Assembly: GCA_964429355.1 (NCBI GenBank)
Contig: CAYSCH010000014.1
Span: 1 to 50,938, forward strand
Direction: 5' to 3'
Length of the DNA: 50,938 nucleotides
DNA from: JAAYAY01 sp964429355
GTDB taxonomy: Bacteria > Planctomycetota > Planctomycetia > Pirellulales > Thermoguttaceae
The position numbers were made by a program, and so were the translations under genes. Shown here piece by piece: positions 23,027 through 31,837 of this stretch. Numbering within the stretch: position 1 is the first letter of the stretch; each line of letters opens with the position of its first letter. The notes below the pieces were generated by a model that saw only the letters and a list, made by a program, of their open reading frames with translations, was not told where the DNA came from and did not search any database.

Positions 23027-24874
23027 ATGGCGAAGCATATGATGAATCTGATAACCGGATCGATCCGAATCGGTTCCGCCCTGCCGGGCGATCCTCGCCG
23101 GAGTCATCGCTGCCTCGCCTTTGAATCCCTTGAAACTCGGCGCGCGCTCACTGCCGTCAACATTCCCGTCGATCTCACCGGTGAACCGTCGGAGCAGGTG
23201 GTTGTGCCCGTCGAGATCAGCGACGCGGAAGGCGTACGCGGCGTGGAAATCGCGATCGACTACGACACGGAACTCCTCGATGCCGGCAGCGACAGCGTCA
23301 CCGCCGGCTCCGTCTGGACCGCAGGAAGCGCCGAGGTGGTCGCCAGCGTCGACGATGAGGCGGGCACCATCGTGGTCTGGGTCTTCGCCGCCGAGGGGCT
23401 GGATTCCGGCGGCGGGAGTCTGGTCGAGGTCGCGTTCACGCTCAGCAGCGACTGCATCGCGGGCAGTGCCACCGAGATCGACCTGGCGGAAGTCGTCATC
23501 AACGGTGGTGCGATTCCAATCGATCCCGAACCGCAATCCGGCAACGACAGCACGGACGGGCGGATTACCATCGACGCAGAAGACGAGCCCAGCACTGTGC
23601 TGGAGCTTGGGCAGGTTGACTTCACGACCCTGGAATCGATCGATCCATCTGCCGGGGAACTCTGGTTCAGCCTGGAGGCCGCATACGACGCCTGGCTCAC
23701 CGTGCAGGCGGTCGAAACGTCGACGGCCGGCGAACTGGCGTTCTCTCTTTATGAAACGACGAACCTCGACGTGCCGGTTGCCTCTTCCTCGCTGCAGGAC
23801 GAAAAGCCAAGGCTCGACTTCGAGGCCCAACAAGGTGAGACCTATCTGATCCAGGTGAAGGGAGCCGCCTCGGACGCTAGCCTGCTCGTGGCAAACCTGG
23901 TTCACGAGACCGACACCGCGGTTACCGTCTACGGAACCGACGAGGCCGACGTGTTCGTTTTCACCAGTTCCCCGTTGCGCACGATCACGATCAACGGCGT
24001 GGCCTACTCCTACGAAGATACGGAGGTATCGACCATTGACTTCGAGGGGGGCGACGGGCGGGACGTCGTTTGGCTCTACGATTCCGCCGGCGACGAGAGC
24101 CTGGAAGCGGGGCCCGACCAGGCCACGCTGGTTAACGGCGCAAACGACTCCGTGCCGGATTACCTCGTGGGCGTGTCGGGAATCGAGGACCTGCTCGCCT
24201 ACGCGACATCGGGCGGCACCGATTCTGCGGTCTTTCACGGATCGGAAGGGGCCGACAAGTTGAAGAGTTACGAAGACTCCGTGCGGCTCCGTGCCATGAA
24301 CTCCAGTTACACTTTGCGCGCCAAGAGGTTCGATACGGTTGTCTGCGACTCGGGTTCCAGCGGCTCCGATCTGGCCGTGTTCAACGGTAGCGACGGCGCG
24401 GAGACGTTCACCTACAGTGGCAGCAAAAGCTCGGCACGAGTCCAAGCCACGGACCGCGACGACACGGCGATCGGCTTCAGCTCGATTATCGCCCGCGGCG
24501 GAAGCGACGGCGGCGACCTGGCCAGCCTCACGGACGTTCCGGACGGCGACAACGTCTTCTACTTCAGGAGCCACAAGACGGTTCTCAGCAGTGAGAGCAT
24601 CAAGGTGACGGTCCGGCTGTACGACGAGGTCCACGCCACGGCCAGCGGCGAAGGGTTCAATGTCGCCCGAATCTACGATACCTCGGGAGACGACTATCTC
24701 GAGGTGGCCGGCGACACTGCGAAGCTCTATGGCCTCAGCGGCACGGAACTCAACCTGCTCTACGAAGCCAGCGGTTTCGACCGCGTCAAGGCCTTCAGCA
24801 GTTCTGGAGGTGACGACACCAGCGACGTCGGCGATTATTCGTTCGATCTGTATCTCGAGGGTTGGGACGAATAG
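23027..24874 (+). CDS. Cohesin-domain surface repeat protein
   Basis: 615 residues from ATG 23027; ATG 23039 or 23042 could also be used, as no ribosome binding site decides. The surface motif FESLETRRALTAV lies at about 31-43. A cohesin-like beta-sandwich follows (about 44-175), then a PPC-like beta domain (about 190-290). The rest (about 295-612) is a set of 60-70 residue beta modules sharing the pattern LYDSAGDxxLEA and FDxVxAxxSxGxD, of a kind common in planctomycete surface proteins. It follows the Cthe_2159-type gene by 58 bases and may be co-transcribed. The cohesin-like module is closely related to that of the next gene. No transmembrane anchor or sorting signal is evident. Confidence 0.85.
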   Translation: MAKHMMNLITGSIRIGSALPGDPRRSHRCLAFESLETRRALTAVNIPVDLTGEPSEQVVVPVEISDAEGVRGVEIAIDYDTELLDAGSDSVTAGSVWTAGSAEVVASVDDEAGTIVVWVFAAEGLDSGGGSLVEVAFTLSSDCIAGSATEIDLAEVVINGGAIPIDPEPQSGNDSTDGRITIDAEDEPSTVLELGQVDFTTLESIDPSAGELWFSLEAAYDAWLTVQAVETSTAGELAFSLYETTNLDVPVASSSLQDEKPRLDFEAQQGETYLIQVKGAASDASLLVANLVHETDTAVTVYGTDEADVFVFTSSPLRTITINGVAYSYEDTEVSTIDFEGGDGRDVVWLYDSAGDESLEAGPDQATLVNGANDSVPDYLVGVSGIEDLLAYATSGGTDSAVFHGSEGADKLKSYEDSVRLRAMNSSYTLRAKRFDTVVCDSGSSGSDLAVFNGSDGAETFTYSGSKSSARVQATDRDDTAIGFSSIIARGGSDGGDLASLTDVPDGDNVFYFRSHKTVLSSESIKVTVRLYDEVHATASGEGFNVARIYDTSGDDYLEVAGDTAKLYGLSGTELNLLYEASGFDRVKAFSSSGGDDTSDVGDYSFDLYLEGWDE

Positions 24875-24958
24875 GGTGGGGCCTCAGAACTGAATCCGGC
24901 TCCGCGACGATGTCGCCAGCTCTCATCCACTTCCGTCAGGGTCCAGTCAGCGACAATC

Positions 24959-26656
24959 ATGTTTCATCGCCAGCGCCGCTTCGCCTTCGAAACCCTCGAG
25001 ACTCGACGTGTGTTCTGCGCCGTCAGCATACCGGCCGATCTCAGCGGTGAGCCGTCGGACCAGGTGGTCGTGCCCGTCGAGATCACCGAGACCGAAGGAG
25101 TCCGCGCCGCGGAGATCGAGATCAACTACGACACCGAACTGTTGGACGCCGACAGCGACAGTGTCACCGCCGGCTCCGTCTGGACGGCGGGAAGCGCCCA
25201 GGTCGTCGCCAGTGTCGACGACCAGACGGGTACTGTCGTGGTCTGGGTCTTCGCTGCCGAGGGCCTGGATTCCGGCAGCGGGAGTCTGGTGGAGATTGCG
25301 TTCACCCTCAGCAGCGATGCTGTTGTGGGCAGTACCAGCGCCGTGGACCTGGCGGAAGTCGTCATAAACGAAAGTGAGATTACCGTCGATCCGCAGCCGC
25401 AGCCCGGCAAGGACAGCACCGACGGACTGATTACGATCGTCGGCGGCGAAGACGACACGGGCGGGTCAGGCACCGGCAGCCTGTCGGGGCACGTGTATAT
25501 CGACAGCGACGGTGATGGAGTGCGCGATAGCCGTGAATGCGGCGTTCCAGGTGTTCAGATCACGCTGACCGGCAGCGATCGTTCTGGAATCGCCGTGAAT
25601 CGCAACGTATTGACTCAAGGCAACGGTTCCTATTCGTTCGACGAATTGGCGCCCGGCACTTATGAGTTGGCCGAACGTCAACCGAGCGCCATGGGCGACG
25701 GGCAGGACTCCACGACAGTCTCCGGGGCTACCCTTGCCGACGACACCATTTCGAATATCGTTCTTGAAGGCGGCGTCTCCTCGGAAAACAACTTCGGTGA
25801 ATCCGGTCTCTACATCGAATACATATCGATCTCCATGTTCCTCGCTTCGTCACCGAGTCCGGAGGAGTGCCTTCTCGACTCGATCATTCGCGCCGAGGAG
25901 CTTGCCGGCTATGCGGATCTGGCCGATACCATCCGGGATGGTGACATCCGCTTTGAGGAAGAGAATGCGGTTCAGGCCGCCAGTAGCGACAGCCTTGCCG
26001 CTACCTCCACCGACCCGGTGCTTGCCTCCGGCACCGCTTCGGCGACGATCGAGGTGCAGCCGGCTGCCGATGACCCCGATGCGGCCGGGGCCATTCAGGG
26101 CGACGCTGTGGAAGGACTGGTGATTACCGAGATCAACTACAATCCTGCCGCGCCGACCGCGGCCGAACTGCTGATCCACGCCGGTTTCGACGCGGACGAT
26201 TTCGAGTTTGTCGAACTGGCCAACGTGAGCAACGCGACGATCGGACTCACGGAACTGTCCTTCACCAACGGAATCGTGTTCGATTTCGCGGAGTCCGACA
26301 TCACCACGCTGCGCTCCGGCGAGACGCTGCTCGTGGTCGGCAACCAGGCCGCCTTCGAGGCACGCTATGGAACGGACTTGGCCGTTGCCGGTCAGTTCAG
26401 TGGCAAACTGAACAACGGGGGCGAGCAGCTCACCATCGTCGATGCAGTCCACGCGGCGATCGTCGATTGCTGGTACGACGATGAGGGAGAATGGCCAACC
26501 GAGGCCGACGGTGGCGGCTACACGTTGGAACGGGCCGTTCTGGGGGAGATCAACAACGCGGACAATTGGAGTGTCGGCGATCCGGGTGGTTCACCGGGGA
26601 TCGTTCTGAATTGGGACAGTCTGGTGGACGCGGCACTTGCAGACGGGATACCGTGA
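24959..26656 (+). CDS. Cohesin-SdrD_B-lamin tail surface protein
   Basis: 565 residues from ATG 24959. The surface motif FETLETRRVFCAV lies at 10-22, the cohesin-like domain at about 23-155, then a Gly-rich linker. An SdrD-B/Cna-B-like domain follows (about 175-285) with HVYIDSDGDGVRD. A lamin tail domain is at about 385-555 (LVITEINYNPAAPTAAE, FEFVELANVS, FSGKLNNGGEQLTIVD). In planctomycetes this lamin tail form usually precedes a CotH kinase domain, which is absent here: the protein stops right after the lamin tail. It is the third gene of the surface cluster, 84 bases after the previous one, and convergent with the radical SAM gene. Confidence 0.87.
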   Translation: MFHRQRRFAFETLETRRVFCAVSIPADLSGEPSDQVVVPVEITETEGVRAAEIEINYDTELLDADSDSVTAGSVWTAGSAQVVASVDDQTGTVVVWVFAAEGLDSGSGSLVEIAFTLSSDAVVGSTSAVDLAEVVINESEITVDPQPQPGKDSTDGLITIVGGEDDTGGSGTGSLSGHVYIDSDGDGVRDSRECGVPGVQITLTGSDRSGIAVNRNVLTQGNGSYSFDELAPGTYELAERQPSAMGDGQDSTTVSGATLADDTISNIVLEGGVSSENNFGESGLYIEYISISMFLASSPSPEECLLDSIIRAEELAGYADLADTIRDGDIRFEEENAVQAASSDSLAATSTDPVLASGTASATIEVQPAADDPDAAGAIQGDAVEGLVITEINYNPAAPTAAELLIHAGFDADDFEFVELANVSNATIGLTELSFTNGIVFDFAESDITTLRSGETLLVVGNQAAFEARYGTDLAVAGQFSGKLNNGGEQLTIVDAVHAAIVDCWYDDEGEWPTEADGGGYTLERAVLGEINNADNWSVGDPGGSPGIVLNWDSLVDAALADGIP

Positions 26657-26709
26657 TCCGGGGCAACTTCCAACTCAGGATCCACTTGCTCGGGAATACA
26701 GAACGCAGG

Positions 26710-28602
26710 TCACCTGGGAGGCTGAAAGCGTGCCGCGGCAATCTGCTCGGCAGCCGTTTGGGCCTGAGCGAGCAGCTCGTCCCGATTCGGATGATCAGCC
26801 CGCGAAAGCTGCCGCAGATGTTCGATCACCAGGGGCATGGTTTCTGACAGGGCTCCGCTGCGAGTTTCGGGATTGAGGGCCCAGTGGAGTTGCTCGTCGG
26901 CCAGGTCGGCCAGGTCGGCGACCAGCGGGTTCATCCACTCCGGATGGGGCCGCTCGTAGTCGCGAAAGTCGCGTACGCAGGCCGGGCTGGCAAGAGCGGT
27001 CAGGTCCAATCTGTGCCAAGTTGCCTTCGGTCTCGGTGGGCCAAGTGGAACCGTCCCCTCTTTCCTCGCCGGAGAACGCAACCCACAAACGGCATCCATC
27101 CCCCTTCTCGCATCCGGCAACCGGCCGGAGAATTCCAGGGACTTGCGGATATCGCTGTCGTAGAGCGGAATCGTGTAGGGGTTCGAAGCGATCCGCATCC
27201 GGGGACGGGTCAGGGCGGCCAGGATCAGCAGGCGGAGCGTTTCGATCAACTCTTCGGCGGTCGTGTCGAAGTCGGTGAGGAGCTGGAAGACCGTGTAGTC
27301 CTGGCGGGTTGAGTCGAGAGCGTCGAGTACGCAGTTGAGCTGGGCCATGGTGTGACGCTTCCGCCAGCGGTTGAGCAGGACCGGATTGAACGACTCCGCA
27401 CCGAGTTGGACCATGGGTTTCATCCGGTCGATCCAGTGGAGCAGTTCGGGGTGGAATATCCAGGAAGACAGGTCTGCTTCGTGCAAAGCACCCTTCGGGC
27501 CGGTTAAGCTCATGCGGCCAGTATCTTGTCCCCGTGCGGAGGAGACTGAGAATGTCTCCTTTTTCGAGAGCAGGGAACAGGGGTTCGTCTGCAGGCTGAG
27601 GCGGTAACGTTGGTTCAAGGGGCTGCGGCTCCAGAGTTCGAAGAATTCGATCGCCCGTTGGCGGTGGAGAAAGAAGTCTTCGTCGTAGACGGCTGCCCAG
27701 GAGGCCTGACGAGAACGGAGATGGTCGTCGTGGACGTGCGCAAAGAGCGGCCAGCGGGTGAGGTGGAGGCGGCCTGTGGCGACGCAGGCGTCGGCCTCGT
27801 GGATCTCTTCCAGAAGCTGCTGGGCGCTCTTGAGGCGGACCTGGGCGCCATGGAGCTTCGCGCAGAAGGTGCACGCTCCGGGACACCCGCGGCCACAGGT
27901 AAAGTAGAGACTGTCGAAGGGCTGCTGGAAGCCATCCAGGAGCGACCAGTCGAGGCGGTTGGCCGCAAGCATCTCTTGGGAGGCAATGGGCCGGACCGCG
28001 CTCGGAAGGCATACGACGGAAAGTGAGGACATCGCGGTTCTGTTCGAATCGCTCACCGGGGTTTCGGGGCAAGACGTGCCCTTTTCCAGAATCGACCGGC
28101 CGTATCCGTCGGTCGGCAACGTATTGTGGAACGTGCGACCGCCATAGCGGTAGGCGGCACCGGGGATCTCCGGGAGCAGGTCGCGGGAGTTCGGTCGGCG
28201 GGCGAACTGGAGGTACTGGGCGAACGTCTCTTCCGCCTCACCGGCGAAGACGTAGTCGGCTTCCGACCACTCCAGCAGGTCGATCGGATGGCTGGTGGCC
28301 GTCGGACCGCCGAGAACGATCTCTGCATTCGACACCTCGCGCACTGTGCGAATCCACCGGAGGATCGGCTCGAAGGGTTCGCCCTCCACACGAAACCCAA
28401 CGACCTGGGGCCGCCAGGACTGGAGTCTGTCGATCAAGATTCCGTCCTGGTCTGCGGAAATCTGAAGGATGACCACCTCAACATCCGGCTGACGGGCGGC
28501 CCAGGAGCCAATTTCCAGGATCCCGCTGGGCCAGCCTGCCGTGGCCAGGAGGACGCGGATCGACCGGGGCCGGACGGCGGATTGGGGGCGAAGGGGGAGC
28601 AT
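26710..28602 (-). CDS. B12-binding radical SAM protein with insertions
   Basis: 630 residues from ATG 28602. The N-terminal part (about 15-135) resembles a cobalamin-binding fold (IRVLLATAGWPSG, IVLGGPTATSHP). The radical SAM cluster motif is CPGACTFC with C240, C244 and C247, and Cys236 nearby. A later block MVQLGAESFNPVLLNRWRKRH is typical of this family. Three stretches look foreign to the fold: about 171-206 (LEKGTSCPE), about 345-380 (SKKETFSVS) and about 508-530 (ARKEGTVPLG). Each maps to a similar DNA core of an A-rich run then GG-RGAC, two of them perfect hairpins, and all keep the reading frame. The reaction is unknown; many B12 radical SAM enzymes are methyltransferases or act on lipids and cofactors. 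The gene stands alone, divergent from the TIM-barrel gene. Confidence 0.88.
   Translation of the reverse strand: MLPLRPQSAVRPRSIRVLLATAGWPSGILEIGSWAARQPDVEVVILQISADQDGILIDRLQSWRPQVVGFRVEGEPFEPILRWIRTVREVSNAEIVLGGPTATSHPIDLLEWSEADYVFAGEAEETFAQYLQFARRPNSRDLLPEIPGAAYRYGGRTFHNTLPTDGYGRSILEKGTSCPETPVSDSNRTAMSSLSVVCLPSAVRPIASQEMLAANRLDWSLLDGFQQPFDSLYFTCGRGCPGACTFCAKLHGAQVRLKSAQQLLEEIHEADACVATGRLHLTRWPLFAHVHDDHLRSRQASWAAVYDEDFFLHRQRAIEFFELWSRSPLNQRYRLSLQTNPCSLLSKKETFSVSSARGQDTGRMSLTGPKGALHEADLSSWIFHPELLHWIDRMKPMVQLGAESFNPVLLNRWRKRHTMAQLNCVLDALDSTRQDYTVFQLLTDFDTTAEELIETLRLLILAALTRPRMRIASNPYTIPLYDSDIRKSLEFSGRLPDARRGMDAVCGLRSPARKEGTVPLGPPRPKATWHRLDLTALASPACVRDFRDYERPHPEWMNPLVADLADLADEQLHWALNPETRSGALSETMPLVIEHLRQLSRADHPNRDELLAQAQTAAEQIAAARFQPPR
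27047..27066 (-). repeat. In-frame palindromic insert, copy 3
   Basis: Coding-strand core GGAAAGAGGGGACGGTTCC, encoding RKEGTVP. It shares the A-rich-then-GGGGAC core of the other two inserts, but the palindrome is degraded. Confidence 0.45.
27541..27559 (-). repeat. In-frame palindromic insert, copy 2
   Basis: Perfect 6-base stem GGAGAC/GTCTCC with a 7-base loop, next to a T5 run on the plus strand. On the coding strand it encodes KKETFSVS. The insert around it spans roughly 27470-27565, within the radical SAM gene. Confidence 0.6.
28067..28081 (-). repeat. In-frame palindromic insert, copy 1
   Basis: Perfect 5-base stem GGGCA/TGCCC with a 5-base loop, next to TTTTCC on the plus strand. 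On the coding strand it encodes EKGTSCPE. The insert probably spans about 27985-28092, within the radical SAM gene. Confidence 0.6.
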
Positions 28603-28885
28603 GAACGGAGTCTTTCATTTTGGCAGGATACCTCATTGTAGCGTACCCAGGGTAACATTTCGCGGCGGAACCGCGGCCGCTCGCCCGAGGCTATTGGAGG
28701 CTGACGCTTGCGGCTCGATTCCAGCTATGCTGCAACTCGTGTCAAGACGCCGAGGCGGATTCTGCATTTGCTTGCATCACAGGCTCTCGGTGGCGAAAAT
28801 GGGTGACAGCTCGAAAAATCCGGTGCGTTGAGACGCACTTCACATTTGCGAACAATAGCCCGAAACCTACCGAGGACCCACTGCT

Positions 28886-29779
28886 ATGACCACCTGGACC
28901 CGCCGCGAGTTTCTGAAGACCTCGACCGTTGCCGCCGCTGCCCTGTCTGCGGGGCCCCTGGCCGTTTCGTCCGCCTTCGGGGCCGACAAGCCGGGCTCGA
29001 AGATGCAGATGGGCCTTGTGACATACCTGTGGGGTCAGGACTGGGACCTGCCGACGCTGATCGCCAACTGCAAGAAGGCGGGCTATCTGGGTGTGGAAAC
29101 GCGGACGCAGCACGCCCACGGCGTGGAGCCCACGCTGACAGCGGACCAGCGCAAGGAAGTGAAGAAGCGTTTTGCCGATTCGCCGGTCAAGCTTCTGGGG
29201 CCCGGCACCAACCAGCAGTACGATGATCCGGAGCCTGAGAAGCTCAAGGCTTCGATCGAAGGGACCAAGGCGTTCATTATCCTCAGCCACGACTGTGGCG
29301 GCAGCGGTGTGAAGGTCAAGCCGAACAGCTTCCACAAGGAGGTGCCGCGCGAAGTGACGATCGAGCAGATCGGCAAGTCGCTCAACCTGGTCGGCGCCTT
29401 CGCGGCCGACTACGGCCAGGAGATCCGGCTGGAGGTTCACGGCACGTGCGCCGAGCTGCCGGTCATCAAGCAGATCATGGACTACGTGGATCAGAAGAAT
29501 GTGGGTGTCTGCTGGAACTGCAATAATGAGGATCTCAAAGGCGAGGGGCTCGAGCACAATTTCAACCTCGTCAAGGACCGATTCGGCGCGACGGCCCACG
29601 TGCGCGAGCTCAACGAGGAGGGCTATCCGTACCAGGATCTCATGAACCTGTTTGTAGCCATGGACTACGCGGGCTGGATCCTGCTGGAAGGTCGCGGGAA
29701 GCCCGAAGATCGCATTGCGGCCATGATCGAGCAGCGGGAGTGTTTTGAGAAGCTGGTCTCGAAGGCCCAAGAGAAGTAA
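28886..29779 (+). CDS. Tat-exported sugar isomerase/epimerase-like TIM barrel
   Basis: 297 residues, with GAGGA nine bases before ATG 28886. The Tat motif is RREFLK at 6-11, followed by an Ala-rich segment. The body is a xylose isomerase-like TIM barrel (MQMGLVTYLWGQDWDLPTL at its start; EVHGTCAELP, GVCWNCNNED and ILLEGRGKPED later), with His, Asp and Glu residues placed to bind a metal. The family isomerises or epimerises sugars. Exported members in planctomycetes sit with Gfo/Idh and DUF1080 genes, as here, so a keto-sugar substrate is plausible. A palindromic repeat starts immediately after its stop. Confidence 0.9.
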   Translation: MTTWTRREFLKTSTVAAAALSAGPLAVSSAFGADKPGSKMQMGLVTYLWGQDWDLPTLIANCKKAGYLGVETRTQHAHGVEPTLTADQRKEVKKRFADSPVKLLGPGTNQQYDDPEPEKLKASIEGTKAFIILSHDCGGSGVKVKPNSFHKEVPREVTIEQIGKSLNLVGAFAADYGQEIRLEVHGTCAELPVIKQIMDYVDQKNVGVCWNCNNEDLKGEGLEHNFNLVKDRFGATAHVRELNEEGYPYQDLMNLFVAMDYAGWILLEGRGKPEDRIAAMIEQRECFEKLVSKAQEK

Positions 29780-29891
29780 TGACGAATGTCGAATGACGAC
29801 AGAAGTCCGAAGTCTCGAAGCACGAATTGGAGCAACTCTCTTGTTCGTGCTTCGTCATTTGTTCGCCATTCGAATTTCGTCATTCGTCATT
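29780..29891. repeat. Palindromic repeat between convergent genes
   Basis: An imperfect palindrome of about 110 bases, with AATGACGAATG at the left edge mirrored by CATTCGTCATT at the right, and CGAAGCACGAA mirrored by TTCGTGCTTCG near the centre. It fills the whole gap between two convergent stop codons and overlaps the second stop. Such ATTCGTCATTCG repeats are widespread in environmental genomes. It could act as a two-way terminator. Confidence 0.75.
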
Positions 29892-31428
29892 GTGTTTTAA
29901 CCCCTTCCTCCATGAACGCCTTGTATTCCTGATCGAGTGCCGGGTAGGACTTGCCGGTGAGCCGGCTGAGAGTCTGGACGTTGTCGCGTCCGCTGTAGAC
30001 GGCGTTGAGGTAGGCAACGACGGCATCGCGGTAGCGGCCATTATCGCAGTGCATGAGGAAGAAGAAGATACCCGCCGCCTGCGTGTAGCGCATGGGAATG
30101 CGGTCCTGGTCGCTCTGGATGTCGGTGATGTTCAGCTCGCAGAACTCGGCCAGGGGTTCGTAGAAGTGGTGCTCCGGTTCCAGCAGCCGGATACGAGCCA
30201 TTTCGTTGCGTTCGGCGTCGAACCCGCCGAGCACATGGAACCCGTCCTGTTCCTTGAGCGACTCGAAGTACATGGCAACGCCTTCGATCACCCAGAAGTT
30301 GCCGCTTTGCCCCACCATCTGGGAAACTTGCCGCGATTCGTGAAACAACTGGTGGGTTGCCTCGTGAAACAGCGTGGGCTCGTCGGAATCTTCCCCGGCG
30401 AAGAAGTACATGGCGGATTTCTTCGAAATCGTGGTCGCTCCGTGAATGTAGATTCCCAGGGAGAGGTCGATCGAGGGGGTATTGGGGCGCAAGGCGGCAA
30501 CGTACTCCTGACGATCGCGAAAATAAACGACGTTGTGCTGGGGCAACTGGAGCCTCGCGGCCCGGCCTTCAAACAGCCCGGCCACCTGGGCCTCGGACGC
30601 ATAGAAGCGAATGAAGAGCTGTTTCCAGACGCGGTACAGCCCCTCCAGCCTGGCGCCGAGCGAGACGGCCTCCTCGATGCTGCGATTGGTGAGGATGTTG
30701 TAGTGCTCCGTCTGGATCACCCAACCATTGCGAATGTCGGCGTGAAGCCGGGCGTCTTCCTCGGCCGTGATCCAGCCCTTGTCGTTGGGCCGCTTGCCTT
30801 CTTCGTATTGCTGGACATGATTGCGTTTGATCCAGCCGAAGCGCTCATGCCAGAGGTAGCCGTCCTGCGCCCGTTTCATCTCGTAGTTGGTGAGCCATTG
30901 TCCGCGAGACTGCCGGAACCCAAGCATTTCGCGGATCGCTTTGTGGTCGGGATCTTCGCGAAGGGCCGCCATAATGAGATCGAAGGCCAGCGATGCCTGC
31001 CCCGCCTTGACCGCCTTGCGTGCCAGCGAGTAATAGTTGCCGGCCTGCTCGCTGCGGAGCTGGTAGAACTGCTTGTGCCACGCGACCACGTCGGGCGACG
31101 CGTCTTCCGCCGGCTCGGGGGGACCGATTGCCTCTGGGAGCACCGAAACGTACAGCCGCGTGGGATCGCGGGGCTTGACCCAGTTGCGAGTCTCCGTAGC
31201 CTGTGGGGCGAGCTTCTTCTCGTCGCACCAGCCGGCAAGCTCGCCCAGCTTGACGCGGAACTCATCGGTGAGTTTCAAGGCCGTCGGGAGGAAGTCTTCC
31301 GCCCCGCGGGAGTCCGCAGTGCCGACCGACAGCCATAGAGCCACCGCCAGAGCAACGAGGGCCGACCGATTGCCCCACTTTCGAGGTTTTGGAACCGCCC
31401 TCAGAACTACTGGCGGCGCCGTACTCAT
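29887..31428 (-). CDS. DUF1570-type zinc metallopeptidase
   Basis: 513 residues from ATG 31428; the open frame runs on to 31686 but only the later start gives a proper export signal (hydrophobic 27-43). The zinc motif is H355-E356-A-T-H359 in LFHEATHQLFHE, and E382 in VIEGVAMYFES is the likely third ligand of a gluzincin. The N-terminal half is helical and TPR-like (SLARKAVKAGQASLAFDLI). This matches DUF1570, a family well represented in planctomycetes and of unknown substrate. It probably acts outside the cytoplasm. Its stop lies inside the palindromic repeat shared with the convergent TIM-barrel gene. Confidence 0.88.
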   Translation of the reverse strand: MSTAPPVVLRAVPKPRKWGNRSALVALAVALWLSVGTADSRGAEDFLPTALKLTDEFRVKLGELAGWCDEKKLAPQATETRNWVKPRDPTRLYVSVLPEAIGPPEPAEDASPDVVAWHKQFYQLRSEQAGNYYSLARKAVKAGQASLAFDLIMAALREDPDHKAIREMLGFRQSRGQWLTNYEMKRAQDGYLWHERFGWIKRNHVQQYEEGKRPNDKGWITAEEDARLHADIRNGWVIQTEHYNILTNRSIEEAVSLGARLEGLYRVWKQLFIRFYASEAQVAGLFEGRAARLQLPQHNVVYFRDRQEYVAALRPNTPSIDLSLGIYIHGATTISKKSAMYFFAGEDSDEPTLFHEATHQLFHESRQVSQMVGQSGNFWVIEGVAMYFESLKEQDGFHVLGGFDAERNEMARIRLLEPEHHFYEPLAEFCELNITDIQSDQDRIPMRYTQAAGIFFFLMHCDNGRYRDAVVAYLNAVYSGRDNVQTLSRLTGKSYPALDQEYKAFMEEGVKTQ

Positions 31429-31837
31429 CTGCCCGTGGGGCACCTGGTTGGTGGTTCGGAGATAGGTTCTCGATCTGGCTGTCGCGACCCGGTACAAGGC
31501 GACTCTCCCGTGGAGACGTTCAGCGCCGATTCCAGAACCTGCGGCGATTCCCACAATTCCTGCCGGTGGGAAGCTCCCGACGAAGTTCTGAAGTCGTTTT
31601 TCAGGCAAACCCTTCGACGCTCTCCTAAGTCTACCTTCCACGTGCAGAAAGGAGAAATCTCGGGACGGAGCGAGTCGAAGAAACACCCTCGATCAACGGC
31701 CAAAGCCGCCGGCCCCGCGTCCGATGAATCCGATTTCTCCGAACAGAGGGCCAACGCCAGGTGACCGTACGCCAGGAAGGTGCCTCGGCGGTGGCCGAAC
31801 CGGAGATCGCCTTCAACCTACTCTGGGCGCCAAGGCG
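31429..31837. other. Intergenic region, 409 bases
   Basis: Between the start of the peptidase gene and the stop of the DUF1080 gene, both minus. No gene, hairpin or repeat stands out. Promoter elements for the peptidase gene are expected but not identified. Confidence 0.5.
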
